A stretch of 64,000 nucleotides of DNA from a virus: positions 96,682-160,681 of the IMG/VR virus record IMGVR_UViG_3300017989_000057; one strand, given 5' to 3'. The position numbers and the translations under genes are program-made. Shown here piece by piece: positions 50,418 through 57,448 of this stretch. How positions within the stretch are numbered: the first letter of the stretch is position 1; each line of letters opens with the position of its first letter. The notes beneath the pieces are model-generated. The model searched no databases. It saw only the letters and a list, made by a program, of their open reading frames with translations, and was not told where the DNA came from.

Positions 50418-51364
50418 ACCGCTTCCTCCATTGCCAGTTCGCGTTCGTCTGCGTACCTGTTGGCCCACAACACGACTTGCGTTACCCAGTGTTCGTTCGG
50501 AGGGGTTGTTTCGATGAACTCGTCATCACCCTCCAGGTCTTCGACGTACCACTGTTCCCTGATGGGGTCATAGAAAAACCACACACCATCTTCGTCATCC
50601 CAGTATGCAACGTCGCCGTTGGAGTCCCAATGACAATCGATGTCGTCTACGGTAGAACTCCCATCGCCTGCTGCTGCAATCTGTCGATCAAGTTCTTCCT
50701 GTTGGGTTGTCCACCTGTCGTGTTCTTCACACCACCAGAGGGGGTCTTCGTAGCCGTTGGCTGGAAAGGAACCAGCGCCACTAGACGCCGCACCTTCCTT
50801 TCCTGTCATGCGGAACTTCTGTTCCACGACCTTGGCCTTGTACTCCGTTTCCCATGCCTGCGTGTCGGTGCCACCGAACGGGACTGTCCAATCGACGGCG
50901 ACTTTGATTTCTTTGATCACTCCAGGCCCGACGTTGACTTTCAGACGACAGTACGCCGCGCCACCCTCGGCGATGATGAACATGATCGCCCAGTTCGGGT
51001 GAGAAAACGCTGCTACGAAATTCTTCTCGTCTGTACCTGACGGGGTGGGACTGTTCCCCGGATGTGTGTGGATGAGGATGTTGGAATAGGCCCACGGTGG
51101 GAGCCCAGTATCGAGCATCCTGTCCATATAATCAGCGCCATCTTCTGGGTCGAGGTCGAAACTAGCACCTGTGCATTCCTGTTTGATCAGGACGAAATCG
51201 GTCACTAGTAGTGGGTCTTCCGTGGCTGTGACACCGTATCCGGCGACTTCTGTATCCCCACGGTCCCTCATCCACAAGAGTTTCGCCCAGGCGTATGGCG
51301 TGAACCGTAGCTGTTCTCCGAACGTCATTTTCGGGGTCATGAACTCAGACATTTTTGTCTCCAT
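50414..51364 (-). CDS. JAB/JAMM (MPN+) isopeptidase
   Basis: 316 residues. Glu39 in DTEVAGYG and His99, His101 and Asp112 in ILIHTHPGNSPTPSGTDE form a complete JAMM motif (HxH-x10-D with Ser105). Residues about 190-290 are an extra acidic, Trp-rich C-terminal region (EDPLWWCEEHDRWTT, DDEDGVWFFYDP) not part of the core. Expected to trim the Ubl C-terminus or remove it from targets. Co-translated with the E1-like gene through an ATGA overlap. Confidence 0.9.
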   Translation of the reverse strand: METKMSEFMTPKMTFGEQLRFTPYAWAKLLWMRDRGDTEVAGYGVTATEDPLLVTDFVLIKQECTGASFDLDPEDGADYMDRMLDTGLPPWAYSNILIHTHPGNSPTPSGTDEKNFVAAFSHPNWAIMFIIAEGGAAYCRLKVNVGPGVIKEIKVAVDWTVPFGGTDTQAWETEYKAKVVEQKFRMTGKEGAASSGAGSFPANGYEDPLWWCEEHDRWTTQQEELDRQIAAAGDGSSTVDDIDCHWDSNGDVAYWDDEDGVWFFYDPIREQWYVEDLEGDDEFIETTPPNEHWVTQVVLWANRYADERELAMEEAV

Positions 51365-51381
51365 TGTGGTTGTCCCTGGTG

Positions 51382-51387
51382 TATAAT
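51382..51387 (+). promoter_or_regulatory. -10 box for the plus-strand HNH gene
   Basis: Perfect TATAAT in CTGGTGTATAATACAG, 35 bases before the GTG start. The plus-strand gene at 56077 has the closely similar GATGGTGTATAATAGAC. No clear -35 box; TCTCCA lies about 18-19 bases upstream in both. Confidence 0.55.
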
Positions 51388-51421
51388 ACAGCAGGCGGAT
51401 TTACTGCCAGGGAGGTTGATT

Positions 51422-52099
51422 GTGAGAACCAAAGCAAGCAAAGAAAAAGAAAAGGCTCGACAAAGACAGCAGTACCAAGAACGACTAGCTCAAGGTCTGT
51501 GCCCCAGATGCGGCGGAACGCCCGCCACTGAAAAAAAGTTTTGTGCTTCTTGCTCCACAAGGACGTGTGGTCGAGATAAGCAGCGACGACTTGACCGTCT
51601 GGCGAAGGGGTTGTGTCCTCAATGTGGAAAACGAGAATGTGCCCCAGGTCGGAAGAAATGTGTCGTCTGTGGTGAAGCCGGTCGCAGGAACGTGAAAGCA
51701 CGAGAATCCCGACTGGTGAACGACGGTCTTTGTACTCGTTGTGGCCAACATCCGTTTCTTCAGTCCATGACCGACAGGACTTCTCGGTATAGAGAATGTC
51801 AGGAGTGCTACCTAAAGCGCACTGCCAAGAACAATCTGGGTTCTGAAGATTTTGCGCCATTACTGCTGGCCAAGTTAGAGGCCCAGCAGTGGATGTGTCC
51901 CTATACCGACGAGATATTGGTTCTCGGGCACAACGACTCGATTGACCACATTCTCCCAAGGTCAAGATTTCCTGACTTGGCGACTGACCCAGAGAACGTC
52001 CAGTGGGTGTTGCGTGATGTCAATTCAATGAAGAACCAACTCACCAACGATGAGTTCCTGGGACTTGTTGCCATCATCTACCGTCATCGGTTACGATGA
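51422..52099 (+). CDS. plus-strand HNH endonuclease with tandem zinc ribbons
   Basis: 225 residues from GTG 51422, six bases after GGGAGG. Three Cys-rich repeats (GLCPRCGG...CASC, GLCPQCGK...CVVC, GLCTRCGQ...CQEC) precede an HNH core with CPYTDEIL, SIDHILPRSRFPDL and NVQWVLRDVNSMK. It is inserted, in the opposite orientation, between the JAB and E2-like genes and overlaps the E2 3' end by nine bases. Probable selfish endonuclease or restriction-like nuclease. Confidence 0.85.
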   Translation: MRTKASKEKEKARQRQQYQERLAQGLCPRCGGTPATEKKFCASCSTRTCGRDKQRRLDRLAKGLCPQCGKRECAPGRKKCVVCGEAGRRNVKARESRLVNDGLCTRCGQHPFLQSMTDRTSRYRECQECYLKRTAKNNLGSEDFAPLLLAKLEAQQWMCPYTDEILVLGHNDSIDHILPRSRFPDLATDPENVQWVLRDVNSMKNQLTNDEFLGLVAIIYRHRLR

Positions 52100-53410
52100 C
52101 TCATTGGTCACTCCCTCTAGTAGACAGTTGTGTTCACGCTCGCAGGAACCGCACATTGGAGTCCCACAGTGCTCACATGAGTTATCGTTACACCTATTAC
52201 AGACGGTCTTGTCGCATTCAGAACACGTCTCCTGACACCCCTTGCAGATGTCCTGGCTACATTCCTCGCATCTTTCATCGACACAGGCCGAGCAACACTC
52301 GTCTCCACAACACCCGCATGTGATTGTGCAGTCCTGACACACGGAATCTCCGCAGTACGCACATGCCGACTTGCACTCGTCACAATATGCCCCGACGCAG
52401 ATAGCGCATCCGCTCACACACGACGAACACATTTGGTTATCGCAATCATGACATGTGCTTCCACATCCATGACAGAGTGTCTCTTGACAACCATAACACG
52501 TTGTGCTACATTCACCGCAACGCCACTCGCCGCATTCCGTGCAGCATCCACCACCGACATCGCAATACTCGCAGTAGTTGTTCTGACATCCTTCGCACCA
52601 GCAACCGCTTTCGTAGCTACGCCACTCTTCGCATCCCTCACAGTAAAACTGACCCTCATGATCTGGATCGTACCATTCACTCAATCGTTCGTATGGCGAA
52701 GCCTCGTTATACGTTCGCAGAACTGCTTCGATGACCCTGAAGTAGTCCTCTAGCCGTCCTTGACACAGAGCATCCTGAGAAGGAAGGCCACCAGCGCCGA
52801 TACAGAGCTTACCGCCGGACACATGTGGATGAGAGTATCCGCCTGGAGATTCAATTTCGTTGATCGATTCGATACGAAGACTGTCCAGGGGATGTGAGAG
52901 GTTGACGTGTATCCAGAAATCCCCCAGGAACACTTCCTCGTGCTCATCGCTCAGGGTAACATCCTTGACCAACACGGACAGGACATTGCACCTGAACTTG
53001 ACTTCTGGCCACGCGCTGTTTATTATCCGAATTTCGTCGATTGCTTCTTTGGGCGACAGCACGGTGACGATCTGTTTGGTTACCAATGACTTGAGCATTG
53101 CTGTGGCACTCTGTGTGCCGTGTATGACATCATACCCAAGGTCTGGGATCAGAGCGGTGGCGATTCTCTCATACGCCGATGCACAGACAATACCCATGTG
53201 TGGTTCTGTGTCCCACTCGTTTTGCTGGATTCTCTGCGTTGAGCCAGTGAAGAACCTTCCAGCCCACATCTCCATCTGTGACGCTTTGTCGTTCACCCTA
53301 CGGAGACAGTCGAGGATAGACGTTTTCCCAGAATCCACAGGAGACCGGGCCTGAGACAGCAACCAATCCCTGTATTTTATGGCCGCACGCCGTATCAGCT
53401 TTTCGTTCAT
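52091..53410 (-). CDS. E2-like ubiquitin-conjugating enzyme fused to tandem zinc repeats
   Basis: 439 residues. The UBC-like core (about 135-245) shows the strand pattern FLGDFWIHVNLSHPLDSLRIES and then GYSHPHVSGGKLCIGAGG, matching HPN...G-x-CL of E2 enzymes, so Cys203 is the predicted catalytic residue. Residues about 257-288 hold irregular Cys pairs, and 290-423 are nine tandem units of C-x2-C-x4-C-x2-C about 15 residues long. The array could act as a fused E3-like substrate binder. The first 130 residues are of unknown fold. GGGGA precedes the ATG. Confidence 0.85.
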   Translation of the reverse strand: MNEKLIRRAAIKYRDWLLSQARSPVDSGKTSILDCLRRVNDKASQMEMWAGRFFTGSTQRIQQNEWDTEPHMGIVCASAYERIATALIPDLGYDVIHGTQSATAMLKSLVTKQIVTVLSPKEAIDEIRIINSAWPEVKFRCNVLSVLVKDVTLSDEHEEVFLGDFWIHVNLSHPLDSLRIESINEIESPGGYSHPHVSGGKLCIGAGGLPSQDALCQGRLEDYFRVIEAVLRTYNEASPYERLSEWYDPDHEGQFYCEGCEEWRSYESGCWCEGCQNNYCEYCDVGGGCCTECGEWRCGECSTTCYGCQETLCHGCGSTCHDCDNQMCSSCVSGCAICVGAYCDECKSACAYCGDSVCQDCTITCGCCGDECCSACVDERCEECSQDICKGCQETCSECDKTVCNRCNDNSCEHCGTPMCGSCEREHNCLLEGVTNESS

Positions 53411-53427
53411 GGTGAATCCCCTTTATA

Positions 53428-53471
53428 CAGGCTGATGAGCCTAACTTTGCCGAAAACAGGCTGATTCGCCT
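53428..53471. promoter_or_regulatory. paired palindromes upstream of the E2-like gene, possible operator
   Basis: CAGGCTGATGAGCCT (53428-53442) and CAGGCTGATTCGCCT (53457-53471) are near-identical, each with an AGGC...GCCT palindrome, 29 bases apart. They fill the 64-base gap between the E2-like start and the preceding stop. Likely a protein-binding site or a pair of RNA hairpins controlling E2 expression. Confidence 0.45.
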
Positions 53472-53474
53472 GAC

Positions 53475-53696
53475 CTATTCTGGTTCGTCTGGCCTAGCCA
53501 AGCACTCCGCGAGCCCATCTACATAATCTTCCAAGTGTAGAAGGACTTCGCTGTATCCGAACGCATGACCATCTTCCCATGCCATGTGGGACAGCCACCC
53601 ACGGAATTTCTTGGGGACTCGCGCCAGAAGCTTGGTTTGCCTTCGTGTAAACTCTTCCTCAGTCATTCGGGGTACTGGACCGCGTTGCTGGGTCAT
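53475..53696 (-). CDS. hypothetical small helical protein
   Basis: 73 residues from ATG 53696 (GGAG upstream). Basic helical first half (TEEEFTRRQTKLLARVPKKFRGWLSHMAW) and acidic second half. It lies between the E2-like and Ubl genes, so it may belong to the conjugation locus, but no known fold is recognised. Confidence 0.55.
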   Translation of the reverse strand: MTQQRGPVPRMTEEEFTRRQTKLLARVPKKFRGWLSHMAWEDGHAFGYSEVLLHLEDYVDGLAECLARPDEPE

Positions 53697-53710
53697 TATT
53701 GACTCCGAAG

Positions 53711-53745
53711 AAAGAGGGGCGGGGGGTGCGTTCCCCCCGGCCCCC
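53711..53745 (-). terminator. strong hairpin between the Ubl gene and the downstream genes
   Basis: Minus strand GGGGCCGGGGGG and CCCCCCGCCCC pair around AACGCA, followed by TCTTTCTTCGG. The U-tract is interrupted, so it may be an attenuator: strong expression of Ubl with lower expression of E2, JAB and E1 genes beyond it. Confidence 0.6.
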
Positions 53746-53774
53746 GCCTCCACCAGACGCCCTACGGCGTCATT

Positions 53775-54008
53775 CTACTCACCCTCGACCTTCGTCGGAG
53801 CGAGAGAAACCCGATCGCCGTCCTGGAGCACGTAGTCCCGGTGCGCCTCGACGGTCGTGCCGTTCGCACGAACCCGAATCGTGAACTCATCCGGGTCGCC
53901 ATCGAAGGAAACCTCCAGGAACTTCTCAAGAGTCGTACCCTCGACCACAGGAACACGCACGGGCAGGCCCGCTCCATCATTCGTTACCAGCGTTACCTCG
54001 ATCATCAT
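53775..54008 (-). CDS. ubiquitin-like beta-grasp protein (MoaD/ThiS-like)
   Basis: 77 residues. IEVTLVTNDG forms the first hairpin, GTTLEKFLEVSFD the helix, FTIRVRANGTTVEAHRDYVLQDGDRVSLAP the last strands of a MoaD/ThiS-type beta-grasp. The C-terminus is KVEGE: one Gly followed by Glu, so removal of the last residue (by the JAB enzyme) would expose a C-terminal Gly for adenylation. No sulfur-carrier or molybdopterin genes are nearby, which argues for protein conjugation. Starts at one of two adjacent ATGs. Confidence 0.82.
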   Translation of the reverse strand: MMIEVTLVTNDGAGLPVRVPVVEGTTLEKFLEVSFDGDPDEFTIRVRANGTTVEAHRDYVLQDGDRVSLAPTKVEGE

Positions 54009-54078
54009 CGATCTCCCAAAAAGACGGGGCTATGTTTACCCCTTTGCCATAGCGACTACACGTCGCCAAACCATCCGA

Positions 54079-54258
54079 CTATCTCTGGTTTGAAGGGTGG
54101 AACACCCACCCACATTGACCACAACGTTCTTTGAGTGCCTTGATTTCCTGCTGCAATCCTGCGACCGTTGCCGGTTCGCCCGTCTGCTCCCGCTCAAGGA
54201 ACATGTAAAGCAGGCTCAGATAAGCGCGAAGTTCAGCTTTTGTCCTTGGACTTGCCAC
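54079..54258 (-). CDS. small helical protein with a CxxC motif
   Basis: 59 residues from GTG 54258, with GGAAGGGG upstream. ELRAYLSLLYMFLEREQTGEPATVAGLQQEIKALKERCGQCGW is a helical repeat ending in CGQC. It overlaps the basic protein gene. Encoded immediately upstream of the Ubl, so possibly part of the same unit; family unknown. Confidence 0.5.
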   Translation of the reverse strand: MASPRTKAELRAYLSLLYMFLEREQTGEPATVAGLQQEIKALKERCGQCGWVFHPSNQR

Positions 54259-54496
54259 GCCTACGCCCCTTCCTGTCGGTTTTTGCCCGTGGCTTCGGCT
54301 TCTCCGGTTCCTGTTCGGTCTTCAGGATTTCGACCTTCCGCGCCTGAGTAGCCCGGTCCCACTTGCGACGAGTCTTATCGCTGGCATACTCATACGTCGT
54401 CGCCTCTACCGCCAGTGCCAGCAGTTCATCGCAACTCTTGGCTTGCTTGATCCGATCCAACATACTGACTGGCTTGAACTCGACTGCTACCGACAT
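54233..54496 (-). CDS. hypothetical basic protein
   Basis: 87 residues, GGAGGT ribosome site. Helical N-terminal half (KPVSMLDRIKQAKSCDELLALAVEA) and a very basic C-terminal tail (KPRAKTDRKGRRRGKSKDKS) that could bind nucleic acid. No family recognised. Confidence 0.6.
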   Translation of the reverse strand: MSVAVEFKPVSMLDRIKQAKSCDELLALAVEATTYEYASDKTRRKWDRATQARKVEILKTEQEPEKPKPRAKTDRKGRRRGKSKDKS

Positions 54497-54606
54497 ACCA
54501 TACCTCCAATCATGTAGGCCAAACCCCGCCGAATGGCCAGGAATCCCATAGGGCTGCGCCCTTACCGGTTCCAGAGCGTCCCCACCCTTGCCCAGTCGGA
54601 ACGCTA

Positions 54607-54780
54607 TCAATTCATGACGTAGAAGTCCATGTCGTCACCACATTCGGGACAGATGTGGAATCCGGCGGTAGACATCTCACACAGAATGTCGTTGATTGTC
54701 CCCTCGAACGTGGTGGTTTCCTGACACTCGTCACATCTGTATTCGATTTCGAACACGTAGTCAGCAGGATGTGTTGACAT
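54607..54780 (-). CDS. small zinc-ribbon protein
   Basis: 57 residues from ATG 54780. EYRCDECQETTTFEGT and FHICPECGDDMDFY make a CxxC...CxxC ribbon. Downstream on its strand, 110 bases without a gene contain an AGGGCTGCGCCCT palindrome. Confidence 0.6.
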   Translation of the reverse strand: MSTHPADYVFEIEYRCDECQETTTFEGTINDILCEMSTAGFHICPECGDDMDFYVMN

Positions 54781-54782
54781 GG

Positions 54783-55034
54783 TTACTCTCCGTATTCTTT
54801 GTATGACATGTTGAACCAACCTTCACGGAAGGCCAGGGCGACCGCTTTCCAGCCAGCCATCTGAACCACTTGGTGTGCTTCACCAACTTCGTAGTGCTGC
54901 GCCACTTCGGTTGACCAGACTGGCAAATCCCAAACCCCAGTCCGTTCCAACTTTTGCAGATCACGACAGACCTGATCCGCTTCGGTGATGGACAGGACTT
55001 GTTTGTGGATGATTTTTTGTCCAGTGCTCATCAT
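54783..55034 (-). CDS. hypothetical protein
   Basis: 83 residues from ATG 55034, two bases upstream of the zinc-ribbon gene. Contains Trp-rich amphipathic segments (LERTGVWDLPVWSTEVAQHYE). The repeated upstream element copy 2 lies directly before its ribosome site. No family recognised. Confidence 0.55.
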   Translation of the reverse strand: MMSTGQKIIHKQVLSITEADQVCRDLQKLERTGVWDLPVWSTEVAQHYEVGEAHQVVQMAGWKAVALAFREGWFNMSYKEYGE

Positions 55035-55050
55035 GTTCGTTTCCCCTAAA

Positions 55051-55099
55051 ACACACACGGGCCAAACTGGTTCAGATCACGAGACTTTTTTGCAGCCCC
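55051..55099 (-). repeat. repeated upstream element copy 2
   Basis: Minus strand GGGGCTGCAAAAAAGTC, about 14 bases, then AACCAGTTTGGCCCGTGTGTG, matching copy 1 in both halves and in spacing. It overlaps the last codons of the isochorismatase-like gene and precedes the gene at 54783-55034. Confidence 0.6.
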
Positions 55100-55674
55100 A
55101 TGACCAGCAGAGACTCAATGCTGACTTCCCTCTCCGGTGGCTCTGGAGGACCATAGTCCTGACAATAATCCGACTCGTATTCCGGCGTCACTAGGTCGGT
55201 AACCACATCCACTTCAACGAGGTCGCTGTGCTCGAACAACCCCTTCACCGTAGCCGGGACACAAGCGTCACCGTAGACGCCGCAGACGAGAAGATGGTTG
55301 GACCACTTCGGATGCCCCCTCAGACAATCGACGACTTCCTCGCCGCCGTCCTCACAGTTCTTAATGACCGTATCGACGTGTGGGTAGTCGCCAATCTCAT
55401 CCACGATCTGTTGCGTCGTGCGACCCAAACCACCAAACTCAACCAGAACGATTCCCCACTGGTTGGTTTTAGCCAGACGCACCAAGTCGCAGGTTCCGAT
55501 GATGAGTTCCTGGAATGAACCATCATACCCTCGGCAAGAATCTTTGCCGATGAAGTAATCCTGCATGTCTACGATTACGACTGTTCTTTCCGGTGTGTGT
55601 TCGGTGCTGTCGCTAGACATCATCTTGCGGAGCCGCTGATGCGCCAGATACCGAGCCCTCTCGAATGCGTGCAT
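55072..55674 (-). CDS. isochorismatase-like cysteine hydrolase
   Basis: 200 residues from ATG 55674 (AGGGGA upstream). VVIVDMQDYF gives the catalytic Asp, a Lys lies in DTVIKNCEDGG, and LLVCGVYGDACVPATVKGL holds the nucleophilic Cys of the isochorismatase/nicotinamidase fold. Likely hydrolyses an amide such as nicotinamide, carbamoyl compounds or an isochorismate analogue; substrate unknown. In phages such enzymes may alter NAD-linked defences. Confidence 0.78.
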   Translation of the reverse strand: MHAFERARYLAHQRLRKMMSSDSTEHTPERTVVIVDMQDYFIGKDSCRGYDGSFQELIIGTCDLVRLAKTNQWGIVLVEFGGLGRTTQQIVDEIGDYPHVDTVIKNCEDGGEEVVDCLRGHPKWSNHLLVCGVYGDACVPATVKGLFEHSDLVEVDVVTDLVTPEYESDYCQDYGPPEPPEREVSIESLLVMGLQKSLVI

Positions 55675-55700
55675 AGTTAGTCCCCTATGGAGCGCCTTAC

Positions 55701-55925
55701 TTACCCGTGCGGTGAGAAGAACAACTCTTCTTCTCCGTTGATATATGACGACAGTGCGTCGAGGGTTTCCACTGAATTGTCCGGCAGAGACAGCAATTTG
55801 CCTATCTCTCTGATCTGCTGTTTCTCTTCTTCGGTACGATTCCAGTAGCCGTCGCCGACGATACACTGAAGTTCATCCGCCGCTCTATCTTTAGCGACCT
55901 GGACCTTCTGTTCAATTGTCAGCAC
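55701..55925 (-). CDS. hypothetical small helical protein
   Basis: 74 residues, helical, acidic (TEEEKQQIREIGKLLSLPDN). No family recognised. Upstream a 150-base divergent region contains an AGCCCACC/GGTGGGCT inverted repeat with a 27-base loop and the plus-strand promoter at 56052. Confidence 0.55.
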   Translation of the reverse strand: MLTIEQKVQVAKDRAADELQCIVGDGYWNRTEEEKQQIREIGKLLSLPDNSVETLDALSSYINGEEELFFSPHG

Positions 55926-56051
55926 AGTGAATCTCCTAACAAAAGAAGTTGGAAGCCCACCCTTTGTTTACACACCCTTTACCGCAGCGGTGGGCTACTG
56001 CGTCGTGGGGTGAATATTCATTTTTTTCTCCAAAATCGAACCCAGATGGTG

Positions 56052-56057
56052 TATAAT
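56052..56057 (+). promoter_or_regulatory. -10 box for the plus-strand HTH/LAGLIDADG gene
   Basis: Perfect TATAAT in GATGGTGTATAATAGACAC, 19 bases before the ATG of the gene at 56077, with a GAAGGAGG ribosome site between. Similar to the plus-strand box at 51382. A CGAAC/TTCG inverted repeat flanks it. Confidence 0.55.
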
Positions 56058-56076
56058 AGACACGAAGGAGGTTCGA

Positions 56077-56754
56077 ATGAAAACGAAAGAAAAATTAGAA
56101 GCTAGACGGATAAGAATCGAGGAGCAGCTTTCTATCAAGGCGATAGCCGCTCGACTCGACGTTGCCAAGAGCACGGTTAGTCTTTGGGTGCGAGACTTGC
56201 CACTTTCGGAAGAGATACTGCAACAGAAACAGTTAGTCGGTGCTACCAGAGGGGGCAAAACTCGTGCCGACAACGCCAGAGCTATCAGGAGAGAATACCA
56301 GCAGGCTGGGAGAGAAATGGCCATTAGCTTGGAAGATGATCCTCTTTTCGTCGCAGGATGTATGATGCATTGGGCAGAGGGTGATAAAAATAAGAACCTA
56401 GCTGGGATCAGCAACACCAGTCCACATTTTCTTCGCTTTTGGTTAAGATTTCTGCGACGATTTTTCGAGGTAGAGCCTAAAGACATGGCTCTCCATATCT
56501 ACTGCTACCTTGGCAACGGCAAGACGCAACAGCAGATCGAGCGATACTGGCTGAAGCAACTCGACCTGCCACGGTCATGCTTGAGGAAGACGACAGTTGT
56601 GACCAAACACAGATTCAGCACATTTGCCAAAAAGAACAAACACCCGTATGGTGTTGCCCATCTGAGGACGGGATCAACAGAAGTGGTCCAAAAGATATGG
56701 GGGGCTATCAAGCTACTTGCAGACATTGACGAAGAAGACCAATGGTTAGATTGA
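56077..56754 (+). CDS. HTH plus LAGLIDADG-like endonuclease-type protein
   Basis: 225 residues. An N-terminal HTH (LSIKAIAARLDVAKSTVSLWVRD) is followed by two repeats resembling LAGLIDADG halves: FVAGCMMHWAEGDKNK...PHFLRFWLRFLRRFF and YGVAHLRTGSTEVVQKIWGAI. Proteins of this layout occur as mobile single genes in bacteria and phages. Plus-strand, immediately upstream of a minus-strand tRNA; a likely selfish insertion. Confidence 0.75.
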   Translation: MKTKEKLEARRIRIEEQLSIKAIAARLDVAKSTVSLWVRDLPLSEEILQQKQLVGATRGGKTRADNARAIRREYQQAGREMAISLEDDPLFVAGCMMHWAEGDKNKNLAGISNTSPHFLRFWLRFLRRFFEVEPKDMALHIYCYLGNGKTQQQIERYWLKQLDLPRSCLRKTTVVTKHRFSTFAKKNKHPYGVAHLRTGSTEVVQKIWGAIKLLADIDEEDQWLD

Positions 56755-56755
56755 A

Positions 56756-56828
56756 TGCCCCTGACCGGGTACGATCCGGTATCTGCGGCTTGAAGGGCCG
56801 CTGTCCTATCCATTTAGACGACAGGGGC
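56756..56828 (-). tRNA. tRNA-Glu (anticodon UUC)
   Basis: 73-base cloverleaf on the minus strand. Acceptor GCCCCTG pairs with CAGGGGC, the D-arm is followed by GCGGC-CCTTCAA-GCCGC with anticodon TTC, and ACCGG-ATCGTAC-CCGGT is the T-arm. Discriminator base A, CCA not encoded. The T-loop has ATCGTAC instead of TTCGANT, a phage-like deviation. Confidence 0.9.
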
Positions 56829-56832
56829 AAAG

Positions 56833-56946
56833 GCGTGAGTGCTGGGGTCCGTAGCGCGCATCCACTTTCCCCCTTGGCTGACCGATGGATCGAAAAGGGG
56901 TAAACGATTCCAACTAGGTCAGTTTACTACCACTCACGCTCTTTTT
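56833..56946. ncRNA. candidate structured RNA or processing site
   Basis: GCGTGAGTG (56833) and CACTCACGC (56931) form a perfect nine-base stem enclosing 89 bases. Inside, CCCCTT pairs AAGGGG and CTGACC pairs GGTCAG in an interleaved, pseudoknot-like order. A CTTTTT tract follows the outer stem on the plus strand. It lies directly upstream of tRNA-Glu. No open frame. Confidence 0.4.
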
Positions 56947-56948
56947 AC

Positions 56949-57149
56949 TTAGATTCCTGCTCCGATTTCGGCTGGTTCTTTGACTGGTTCGGCAAGTCCG
57001 AATCTGATTATCAGTTTTGGGCTGTTGAACACGAGTTTTTTTACGGTTCTAGGCCACTCGTGCATATGGGCGACGAATTCTTCATCGCTTCCATACCGAT
57101 TGCGGACTGAGTTCAGTTTGCTCCACAATTCCGGTCTGTTGATGTACAT
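56949..57149 (-). CDS. hypothetical small protein
   Basis: 66 residues. Aromatic and basic start (MYINRPELWSKLNSVRNRYG), acidic end. No family recognised. Confidence 0.5.
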   Translation of the reverse strand: MYINRPELWSKLNSVRNRYGSDEEFVAHMHEWPRTVKKLVFNSPKLIIRFGLAEPVKEPAEIGAGI

Positions 57150-57160
57150 GATGTTGTTCT

Positions 57161-57448
57161 CTACAGAGAGACAGCGTACCCGTCGTCATCCTCAACAGGC
57201 GTATCGCTAGCGGGGTGATACATGCGACACCACACGTCTACCCAGTCAGCACCACACTTACGACAGGACACCTTCTGTTCAACCATCGGATTGCCGTGGT
57301 CATCTTTCAACCCATGGACATTGGGCTCTAGTGGCCCAATCGGATCGACCGTGTGTTTTGCGCCACAACAGACACACGTATCTTCACACGCCGTCCACCC
57401 ATCGAACAGCTTGGTTGCCGTTCGTCTTTCATACAGTCTTAACTCCAT
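57161..57448 (-). CDS. small zinc-binding protein
   Basis: 95 residues. CEDTCVCCGAKHTVDPIGP and SCRKCGADWVDVWC provide two CxxC clusters separated by a loop, like a zinc ribbon. Acidic tail. Overlaps the small membrane protein gene by 20 bases. Confidence 0.6.
   Translation of the reverse strand: MELRLYERRTATKLFDGWTACEDTCVCCGAKHTVDPIGPLEPNVHGLKDDHGNPMVEQKVSCRKCGADWVDVWCRMYHPASDTPVEDDDGYAVSL

Noticed and set aside
53475-53777. Amber stop of the Ubl gene followed by an in-frame open stretch into the next gene
   Set aside because: The stretch runs through a terminator-like hairpin, and the downstream gene has its own ATG and ribosome site. High GC content makes such open stretches likely by chance.
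53775-54008. Plain MoaD or ThiS sulfur carrier for cofactor synthesis
   Set aside because: No MoaE, ThiG or other cofactor genes are present, the C-terminus is Gly-Glu rather than Gly-Gly, and an E2-like protein and a JAB peptidase lie in the same locus.
56756-56828. Possible amber-suppressor tRNA to explain the in-frame TAG codons
   Set aside because: The anticodon is TTC (Glu), not CTA; no CTA-anticodon tRNA was found in the window.
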